From NCBI GenBank assembly GCA_014238625.1, contig JABAAS010000031.1, positions 1 through 8,153 on the forward strand: a DNA stretch of 8,153 nt, read 5' to 3'. A program made the position numbers and the translations under genes. This stretch comes from Alphaproteobacteria bacterium. Its GTDB lineage: Bacteria > Pseudomonadota > Alphaproteobacteria > JABAAW01. The notes beneath the pieces were generated by a model that searched no databases, had not been told where the DNA came from, and saw nothing but the letters and a program-made list of their open reading frames with translations. The stretch's first letter is position 1, and every line of letters starts with the position of its first letter. Below are positions 1-4,531 of the stretch, piece by piece.

Positions 1-1173
1 ATGCGCAAGCAGAAGTTGACTTTTTTGATTTTGCGTCGTCTTGCGGAACGCGGCACTACGATTTTTGGGGTTGGAGTTTTAGATGTTCAATCGGATAGTT
101 TTGGCTACCTTCGTTCTGCGGGAGCGAACTACTTAGCTGGACCAGACGACATTTACCTATCACCGCAGCAGATTCGCCGTTATGGATTGCGCACTGGTGA
201 CAGCGTTGAGGGGGAGCTTTGTTCGCCACAGGATGTAGAGCGTTATTTTGCGTTATCGAAGGTAACGAAGATAAACGGAGGCGATCCAGATGATTTACGC
301 AAACGAGTTAACTTTGACAACCTCACGCCTCTCTACCCAGATGAGAAGTTAGTTTTAGAGACGGAGGAGCCTTCAGATAAGACTTACACGGCTCGCATTA
401 TCGACATAGTAGCGCCGATCGGCAAGGGACAGCGAGCTTTGATAGTGGCACCACCTCGCACTGGCAAGACTGTTATCATGCAGAACATAGCGCATTCACT
501 AGAGACGAACCACCCTGAGGTTCACCTTATGGTTCTTCTTATAGACGAGCGTCCTGAGGAGGTCACGGACATGCAGCGTTCTGTTAAGGGGGAGGTTGTG
601 AGTTCGACATTTGACGAGCTAGCCACTCGTCACATTCAGGTTGCGGAGATGGTAATCGAGAAGGCGAAGCGTTTAGTTGAGCAAAAGCGAGATGTTGTTA
701 TTCTTTTAGATTCTATCACGCGTTTAGCGCGAGCTTACAACACGGTAGTTCCGAGCAGTGGCAAGGTTTTGACGGGGGGAGTTGATTCGAACGCACTACA
801 CCGCCCGAAGCGTTTTTTCGGAGCAGCTCGCAACATAGAGCAAGGAGGCTCTCTTACGATAATCTCTACGGCATTAGTTGAGACTGGTAGCCGTATGGAC
901 GAGGTTATATTTGAGGAGTTTAAGGGTACTGGCAATTCGGAGATTGTATTGGATCGCAAACTTTCGGACAAACGGACATTTCCGGCGATCGATGTTTCGC
1001 GTTCTGGCACGCGCAAGGAGGAGCTTTTGCTAGGCAAGGATATTTTATCGAAAGTTTGGATTTTGCGCCGCATACTTTCGCCGATGAATGTTATTGACGC
1101 GATCGAGTTTCTGCTAGATAAACTTCGTGGTAGCAAGACGAACAACGACTTTTTCCAGCAGATGAATAACTAG
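1..1173 (+). CDS. rho: Transcription termination factor Rho (probably 5'-truncated by window)
   Basis: Rho is the hexameric RNA-dependent ATPase/translocase that ends transcription at Rho-dependent sites. The visible 390 residues hold the cold-shock-like RNA-binding domain (about 35-71, with GYLRSAGANYL and GPDDIY), the Walker A motif APPRTGKT (150-157), IDERPEEVTDMQRSVKGEV (181-199), the Walker B strand ending in Asp237 (VVILLDSIT), the Q-loop SSGKVLTGG (252-260), the KGTGNSEIVLDR region (308-319) and the usual C-terminus NDFFQQMNN. All key residues look intact. Rho of E. coli and alphaproteobacteria is about 420 residues, and the peptide MRKQ that opens this window matches an internal stretch near residue 29 there. 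The true start is therefore most likely upstream of base 1, although an annotated start at this ATG cannot be excluded. The gene stops at TAG. The coding strand is markedly rich in G and T. Confidence 0.97.
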   Translation: MRKQKLTFLILRRLAERGTTIFGVGVLDVQSDSFGYLRSAGANYLAGPDDIYLSPQQIRRYGLRTGDSVEGELCSPQDVERYFALSKVTKINGGDPDDLRKRVNFDNLTPLYPDEKLVLETEEPSDKTYTARIIDIVAPIGKGQRALIVAPPRTGKTVIMQNIAHSLETNHPEVHLMVLLIDERPEEVTDMQRSVKGEVVSSTFDELATRHIQVAEMVIEKAKRLVEQKRDVVILLDSITRLARAYNTVVPSSGKVLTGGVDSNALHRPKRFFGAARNIEQGGSLTIISTALVETGSRMDEVIFEEFKGTGNSEIVLDRKLSDKRTFPAIDVSRSGTRKEELLLGKDILSKVWILRRILSPMNVIDAIEFLLDKLRGSKTNNDFFQQMNN

Positions 1174-1213
1174 AAGTAGTTATAAAGGGGGGAGTGAAAA
1201 AGGTAGCGTGAGG

Positions 1214-1230
1214 GGGGGTTACAAACCCCC
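1214..1230. terminator. Strong hairpin between the convergent rho and NDUFS4-like genes, terminator-like but without U-tract
   Basis: GGGGGTT (1214-1220), loop ACA, and AACCCCC (1224-1230) form a perfect 7-bp stem that pairs equally in both transcripts. On + it is followed by ATAAAAAG and on - by a C-run, so neither direction has the T-tract of an intrinsic terminator. It lies 41 bases after the rho stop and about 210 bases after the stop of the opposing gene. It may protect 3' ends or act together with Rho. Confidence 0.3.
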
Positions 1231-1284
1231 ATAAAAAGCTCTAAGCAGTAAAGGAATCGCCTCTATGTGCTACGTCGAGCTATA

Positions 1285-1314
1285 TTTATAGTAATTTATA
1301 GTAATTTATAGTAA
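1285..1314. repeat. Tandem repeat, 3 x 10 bp (TTTATAGTAA)
   Basis: Three exact head-to-tail copies of TTTATAGTAA lie in the non-coding gap between rho and the NDUFS4-like gene. They sit just inside the right arm of the 9-base inverted repeat at 1316-1324. The unit is not a multiple of three, unlike the repeats inside genes in this window. No function can be read from it. Confidence 0.85.
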
Positions 1315-1334
1315 TTCACGCTACGCGTCCGCTG

Positions 1335-1366
1335 ACGCGTGGTTCTTGCGGGGGGGTATAAACCAC
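1335..1366. other. Inverted repeats around a G7 run
   Basis: ACGCGT at 1323-1328 recurs at 1335-1340 with a 6-base gap, a possible 6-bp hairpin. Directly after it, GTGGTT (1339-1344) pairs with AACCAC (1361-1366) around a loop containing seven Gs (1350-1356). The two hairpins share bases, so they would compete. They lie in the 3' flank of the NDUFS4-like gene and could influence transcript ends; this is inference. Confidence 0.3.
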
Positions 1367-1398
1367 ACACACCACTGATGTTGACCATCTACAAAACT

Positions 1399-1458
1399 AG
1401 TGCGCCTAAAGTCAGTGCGTCCAAAGCCAGTACGCCCAAAGTTAATGCGTCCAGGGAA
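1399..1458. repeat. Degenerate tandem repeat, 4 x 15 bp, at the 3' end of the NDUFS4-like gene
   Basis: Four imperfect 15-base units read AGTGCGCCTAAAGTC (1399-1413), AGTGCGTCCAAAGCC, AGTACGCCCAAAGTT and AATGCGTCCAGGGAA (1444-1458). The last unit contains the final Trp-Thr-His codons of the minus-strand gene, and its stop codon lies at the junction with the third unit. The array therefore looks like duplication of the gene's own 3' end. In another minus-strand frame it spells a pentapeptide-like series (NFGRT GFGRT DFRRT), which probably only reflects the 15-base period. Confidence 0.75.
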
Positions 1459-1897
1459 CCTTGCGATCGTGCGCAAAGTTAGAGGCGTAAGATTTAGCAT
1501 AACTTTTGCGATAAACCTTAGCTGAATCCTTGAGCGAATCCTTGTCTTTGTTCTTACTTTTGCTTTTGCTCTTGCTAATATCCTTATTGCCATCTTTGCA
1601 CTCCCACTTGCGCACCTGCGACGGACGGACAATAGGCGTCAAACCCTGAGAGCAAGCCCAGCGCAAAGCACTATCTAAGTCTGGAAAGTTTAGACGAACC
1701 TGATTGCTAGTATCGCCGCCGCCATGCCACTTCATCACCGCATCTGGCAAGGCTTGCCAAGCAGATTCGGAAGCGGAGGCAGAAGTTCTTTGCGAATCGG
1801 AGTTTGAGAACTCCGCGAGCCAGTTTTCAGTTAGCGCACGACCGGACTGCATAGCGGTTTTAGCAGCCCGATAAATATAAACACAACGACCAGACAT
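1442..1897 (-). CDS. NDUFS4-like accessory subunit of respiratory complex I (ETC complex I subunit family)
   Basis: The protein resembles the small NDUFS4-type subunit that alphaproteobacteria and mitochondria add to the peripheral arm of NADH:ubiquinone oxidoreductase. Visible family marks are the N-terminal VYIYRAAKTAMQSGR (6-20), a central MKWHGGGDTSNQVRLNF (55-71) and the closing YASNFAHDRKVPWTH (137-151). Bacterial members are usually near 100 residues; this one has 151. The extra length is a Ser-rich stretch (about 31-48) and a Lys/Ser/Asp-rich stretch (about 101-128, with SKSKSKSK), the latter built from degenerate 6-base repeats. A GAGG Shine-Dalgarno (1906-1909) stands 8 bases before the ATG and supports this start. 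tRNA-Pro and cobS lie upstream on the same strand. No other complex I gene is in the window. The family call is from memory of its motifs and is fairly secure; assembly into complex I is inferred. Confidence 0.85.
   Translation of the reverse strand: MSGRCVYIYRAAKTAMQSGRALTENWLAEFSNSDSQRTSASASESAWQALPDAVMKWHGGGDTSNQVRLNFPDLDSALRWACSQGLTPIVRPSQVRKWECKDGNKDISKSKSKSKNKDKDSLKDSAKVYRKSYAKSYASNFAHDRKVPWTH
1518..1576 (-). repeat. Degenerate hexanucleotide repeat coding a Lys/Ser-rich insertion
   Basis: Read on the minus strand, about ten 6-base units of the type AGCAAA/AGCAAG/GACAAG follow each other inside the NDUFS4-like gene. They encode alternating Ser-Lys, Asn-Lys and Asp-Lys pairs at about residues 108-127. 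The period keeps the frame. The segment has no counterpart in the usual short members of the family and looks like replication-slippage expansion. Confidence 0.7.
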
Positions 1898-1975
1898 AAA
1901 AATAACCTCAAAAAACGCCTCGCGTCACCCTAACCCTAATCCACAACCTCTTGGAACAATAAGAGGAAGGGGCTG

Positions 1976-1993
1976 AAAAATCTTTTGTAAAGA
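1976..1993 (-). terminator. Weak intrinsic terminator candidate after tRNA-Pro
   Basis: Just past the tRNA 3' end, reading on -, TCTTT-ACA-AAAGA forms a 5-bp A/U-rich stem followed at once by five Ts. Position and T-tract fit a terminator, but the stem is short and weak. A second hairpin, CCTCTT (1947-1952) with AAGAGG (1961-1966), follows before the NDUFS4-like gene. That gene may still be read by passage through both. Confidence 0.3.
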
Positions 1994-1995
1994 CT

Positions 1996-2069
1996 TCGGG
2001 ACGGCAGGACTCGAACCTGCGGCATCCTGCTCCCAAAGCAGGCACTCTACCAGACTGAGCTACGTCCCG
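1996..2069 (-). tRNA. tRNA-Pro, anticodon UGG
   Basis: A complete cloverleaf reads on -: acceptor CGGGACG (2069-2063) pairs with CGTCCCG (2003-1997), the D-arm is GCTC...GAGT, the anticodon stem CCTGC/GCAGG encloses the loop TTTGGGA with anticodon TGG, and the T-arm is GCAGG-TTCGAGT-CCTGC. The discriminator base is A. No CCA is encoded, so it must be added after transcription. The gene starts 20 bases after the cobS stop on the same strand, so joint transcription with cobS is likely. Confidence 0.97.
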
Positions 2070-2089
2070 CCAGAATAAGAATGGAAAAG

Positions 2090-2950
2090 TCAATCCAGCA
2101 TAATCGCACAAAGAGCTAAAAGCAAAACGCATTCCATAACTTGCTCGCCAAAGCCACATAAGTCGCCAGAAACACCTTTAAAAAACCTAACAAAAAACAA
2201 CAATAAAGATACAGAACAAACTATAAAAACTAAAAGAAAAATCACAGAAACAAAGAATGGTAAAAAAATAAAGCTGAAAACACTACATATAAATAAGCCC
2301 GAGAAGGCAGAAAACCTGCTAGGTCTGCTAATCGCTCGCGCAAGACGAGCGGCTGGCATCGAGCCAGCATAACGAAACCACAGAGAGAAAGAGCTACGCG
2401 CGCCTGAATGTAACAATAATAGACCAACAACAAGACTCTGCAAGCTCTCACCGAGTAAAAAAGTCAGGCAAGCAGCACGGATCGAAAAAGATAAAATTAA
2501 CGCAAGAACCGCAAAACTACCAATCTCAGACGATTCCATAACGCTAACTCGACGCTCCTTAATGACGCCTAACGCATCGGTAGCATCGGCTAGCCCATCT
2601 TCGTGCAACGCACCGCTTAAAATCATAGAGCAGCAGAGAGTCAAGCAAGCGCACAAAAAATTAGGTAAAACAAAAGAAAAGAGAATCGCAAATAGACTAC
2701 AAACGGAACCCACGAACAAACCGCAGAGGCTTGCAGACCAGCCGTGTCGCTCTAGCCAAAAAAAATGCGAGGAGGTAGAGGGGAGCGAAGTAGTGGATAG
2801 AGAGGCTTTAAAGTCTTGCGCTGGCTTATGAATTGCCTTTCTTTTATAAAGTCTCGAAAGTGGTAGAATCGTCAAAAACTCTAAAGACTGCAAAAACGCA
2901 CGCGCAATATCGCACAAAAATTTAGATAGTAGCTTAGGTTGCAATCGCAT
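2090..2950 (-). CDS. cobS: Adenosylcobinamide-GDP ribazoletransferase (cobalamin synthase) CobS
   Basis: CobS is the integral membrane enzyme that joins adenosylcobinamide-GDP to alpha-ribazole (or its phosphate), completing the nucleotide loop of cobalamin. The signature GALHEDGLADATDALG lies at about residues 113-128 of the form starting at 2950, in a chain with several hydrophobic membrane segments and the C-terminal SGDLCGFGEQ. The acidic HEDGLAD core is intact. The next conserved stretch, usually close to MKDSRIG, here reads MESSEIG, and the glycine run after DALG is missing, so the protein is divergent. A ~25-residue insertion lies near the N-terminus (KRKAIHKPAQDF...). The frame is open up to an ATG at 2992, giving 300 residues, but MRLQPKLLSKF at 2950 (286 residues) looks more like a family start and avoids overlap with cobT; neither start has a clear Shine-Dalgarno. 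It diverges from cobT, its pathway partner, and the coding strand is strongly T-rich. Confidence 0.93.
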   Translation of the reverse strand: MRLQPKLLSKFLCDIARAFLQSLEFLTILPLSRLYKRKAIHKPAQDFKASLSTTSLPSTSSHFFWLERHGWSASLCGLFVGSVCSLFAILFSFVLPNFLCACLTLCCSMILSGALHEDGLADATDALGVIKERRVSVMESSEIGSFAVLALILSFSIRAACLTFLLGESLQSLVVGLLLLHSGARSSFSLWFRYAGSMPAARLARAISRPSRFSAFSGLFICSVFSFIFLPFFVSVIFLLVFIVCSVSLLLFFVRFFKGVSGDLCGFGEQVMECVLLLALCAIMLD

Positions 2951-2969
2951 CTCAGTATATTCAATCAAA

Positions 2970-4112
2970 ATGGAATCATATGCCAATAACATGACTAGTG
3001 TAGACGATTATCAAAAGATAAGGGAAACCCTGCTAGAACCGCTATTTTCTCTTAGCAAGCAAGAAAAAATACAAATAGCAGCAGATAGAGCACTCCTAGC
3101 TACCCGCGAGCGCGAAAAATCGCTAACTAAACCGGCAGGCGCGCTCGGCAGATTAGAACAACTAGTCGAGCATCTTGCCTTCTGGCAAGCGCAATCACCA
3201 CCAAGATTAGAAGATGTGCGCGTTATTGTCTTTGCGGCTAAGCATGGAATATGTAGCGAGGGAGTATCTGCCTACCCGAGCGTAGTTACCGAGCAGATGG
3301 TTGCAAACTTTCAACAGGGCGGAGCAGCGATCAACCAACTATGCGAAATAGCACGAGCAAAGCTACGAGTAGAACCCGTCTCGTTTAAGAGTCAAACCGA
3401 AAATTTTTTGCATAAAGCAGCTATGTCGAGCGAAGAATGCGCGGCGGCTTTAAAAAAGGGCATGGATTGCGTAGAGAAAGCGGACTTGCTGGCGTTAGGG
3501 GAGATGGGCATCGGCAATAGCTCGGCGGCAGCAGCAATGCTTTACGCGCTATACGGAGGGCAAGCGAGCCAATGGGTCGGAACGGGAACAGGGCTCGATG
3601 ATGAGAGGTATAGGCACAAAATAGAGATAGTTGAAAAATCGGTTAATCGATTCAACCAAAAACATGGCACAAAAAAATCAAAAGAGGGAGCTATAACCGA
3701 AACAGAGAGAGCAGAGAGAGCATGGAAGATACTATGCGAGCTAGGAGGCTACGAGCTAGCTGCGATCGTCGGAGCTTTGATAAAGGCTAACGCATTGCGT
3801 GTGCCGACATTGCTCGATGGAGTTCCATGTTGCGCGGCGGCGGCTATCGCCAAAGATATGTATAAGAGTATGTATAAGAGTAGTTTAGCCAATTGTTTGC
3901 TAGCGCATCGATCGGACCAACGAGGTTTTGAGCAGATACAAAAAAAGCTAGGAATAGGATCACCAATACTAGACTTAGGAATGAGACTAGGCGAGGGTTC
4001 TGGCGCGGCACTATCGATACTAATTTTACGAGCTGCACTATCTTGTCACAAGGGAATGGCATCTTTCGAGCAGGCTTGCGTCGAGGAAAAAATTAGCAGA
4101 GAAATAGGATAA
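2970..4112 (+). CDS. cobT: Nicotinate-nucleotide--dimethylbenzimidazole phosphoribosyltransferase CobT
   Basis: CobT transfers ribose-phosphate from nicotinate mononucleotide to 5,6-dimethylbenzimidazole, making the alpha-ribazole phosphate used (directly or after dephosphorylation) by CobS. Family segments in order are KPAGALGRLE (54-63), HGICSEGVSAYPSVVTEQMV (92-111), LGEMGIGNSSAAAAM (176-190), GTGLDDERY (206-214), LGGYELAAIVGA (258-269), LLDGVPCCAAA (281-291), LAHRSDQRGF (311-320) and LGMRLGEGSGAA (336-347). Glu342 in LGEGSGA corresponds to the proposed catalytic base Glu317 of the Salmonella enzyme. The residue before HGI is Lys, where Asp or Asn is usual. Length is 380, against about 340-350 usually; extra residues include a Lys-rich segment (230-248) and the doubled MYKS (297-304). 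A start at 2991 (MTSVDDYQK) fits the family N-terminus better than 2970, but neither has a convincing Shine-Dalgarno. The coding strand is A-rich, unlike rho and mnmG. Confidence 0.96.
   Translation: MESYANNMTSVDDYQKIRETLLEPLFSLSKQEKIQIAADRALLATREREKSLTKPAGALGRLEQLVEHLAFWQAQSPPRLEDVRVIVFAAKHGICSEGVSAYPSVVTEQMVANFQQGGAAINQLCEIARAKLRVEPVSFKSQTENFLHKAAMSSEECAAALKKGMDCVEKADLLALGEMGIGNSSAAAAMLYALYGGQASQWVGTGTGLDDERYRHKIEIVEKSVNRFNQKHGTKKSKEGAITETERAERAWKILCELGGYELAAIVGALIKANALRVPTLLDGVPCCAAAAIAKDMYKSMYKSSLANCLLAHRSDQRGFEQIQKKLGIGSPILDLGMRLGEGSGAALSILILRAALSCHKGMASFEQACVEEKISREIG
3858..3881 (+). repeat. Tandem duplication, 2 x 12 bp, inside cobT
   Basis: ATGTATAAGAGT occurs twice in direct succession and codes for MYKS-MYKS at residues 297-304. 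It falls in the variable stretch between LLDGVPCCAAA and LAHRSDQ, where added residues are likely tolerated. The frame is kept. Confidence 0.9.
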
Positions 4113-4133
4113 AATCTGCCAAGATAGCAGATT
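4113..4133 (+). terminator. Hairpin directly after cobT
   Basis: AATCTGC (4113-4119), a 7-base loop and GCAGATT (4127-4133) form a perfect 7-bp stem starting at the base after the cobT stop codon. It is followed by CATATATG rather than a T-run, so it is not a classic intrinsic terminator. It may stabilise the cobT mRNA end, or mark the boundary to the tRNA-related array that begins about 8 bases later. Confidence 0.3.
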
Positions 4134-4140
4134 CATATAT

Positions 4141-4429
4141 GCTGTTCATAAACCCATATGCGTTCAAAGCTCAACGGGAGGAGGCTCGCCTCGTAGATTC
4201 ATCCCCACTAGAGCAACTGCTCGCAAAAACAAATGCGCTCAAAGCTCAACGGGAGGAGGCTCGCCTCGTAGACTCGTCCCCGCTAGAGCAACTGCTCGCA
4301 AAAACAAATGCGTTCGTAGCTCAACGGGAGGACTCGTCCCCACTAGAGCAACTGCTCATAAACCTACATGCGTTCGTAGCTCAACGGGAGGACTCGTCCC
4401 CGCTAGAGCAACTGCTCATAAACCTACAT
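4141..4429 (+). repeat. Tandem array of tRNA-Arg 5'-half copies (2 x 75 bp, 2 x 60 bp) upstream of tRNA-Arg
   Basis: A partial unit tail (4141-4159) is followed by units at 4160-4234 and 4235-4309 (75 bases) and 4310-4369 and 4370-4429 (60 bases), then the intact tRNA-Arg gene. Each unit opens with the tRNA acceptor 5' strand (GCGTTC or GCGCTC), the D-stem half GCTC and AACGG, then an insert in the D-loop, the other D-stem half GAGC and the anticodon-stem start AACTGC. The copies stop before the anticodon and end with an 18-20 base spacer like the native 5' flank of the tRNA. D-stem pairing GCTC/GAGC is kept in all units, and the insert can form an inner hairpin (CGGG with CCCG or CCCA). The 75-base units have 15 extra bases with GAGG-CTCG-CCTC. 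The copies lack T-arm and acceptor 3' strand, so they cannot be normal tRNAs. One frame stays open through the whole array (4139-4474), ending inside the tRNA. Confidence 0.9.
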
Positions 4430-4502
4430 GCGTTCGTAGCTCAACGGATAGAGCAACTGCCTTCTAAGCAGTAGGTTGCAGGTTCGAGTCCTGCCGAACG
4501 CG
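4430..4502 (+). tRNA. tRNA-Arg, anticodon UCU
   Basis: A complete cloverleaf: acceptor GCGTTCG (4430-4436) pairs perfectly with CGAACGC (4495-4501), D-arm GCTC-AACGGATA-GAGC (4439-4454), anticodon stem ACTGC/GCAGT around CTTCTAA with anticodon TCT (4463-4465), variable loop AGGTT, T-arm GCAGG-TTCGAGT-CCTGC (4478-4494), discriminator G. No CCA is encoded. It is the only full-length copy at the end of the tandem array of its own 5' half. The mnmG start lies just 29 bases downstream. Its wobble U is of the kind modified by the MnmE/MnmG enzyme. Confidence 0.97.
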
Positions 4503-4531
4503 ATTTTCAACACACCCATTTTTTATTCATC

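Larger units (their letters stand above)
1203..1324. other. Hairpin-rich non-coding element downstream of rho
   Basis: A perfect 9-base inverted repeat, GTAGCGTGA (1203-1211) and TCACGCTAC (1316-1324), brackets this stretch. Nested inside are a hairpin at 1214-1230, a weaker pairing AGCTC (1237-1241) with GAGCT (1277-1281), and three copies of a 10-base repeat (1285-1314). No convincing reading frame covers it. It could be the structured 3' UTR of rho, a small RNA, a MITE-like insertion, or the 3' region of the opposing NDUFS4-like transcript. The pairing is seen; the function is not known. Confidence 0.4.

Noticed and set aside
1321..1632. 103-codon minus-strand frame with pentapeptide-like repeats
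   Set aside because: It mostly shadows the NDUFS4-like gene in another frame; the repeat part is explained by the 15-base tandem repeat, and no ribosome-binding site supports it.
1928..1940. CCCTAACCCTAA, telomere-like repeat
   Set aside because: Only two units in a bacterial intergenic region; most likely chance.
1937..1945. TAATCCACA, one mismatch from a DnaA box
   Set aside because: A single imperfect site without a cluster or AT-rich unwinding region does not support an origin here.
1908..2159. 83-codon minus-strand frame
   Set aside because: It is a translation of tRNA-Pro (VAQSGRVPALGAGCRRFESCRP-type peptide), a common artefact.
2562..2831. 89-codon plus-strand frame inside cobS
   Set aside because: Antisense shadow of a clearly recognisable CobS with no family resemblance.
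2939..2961. TTGCAA and TATATT as a cobT promoter
   Set aside because: The spacing is only 11 bases, too short for a standard promoter.
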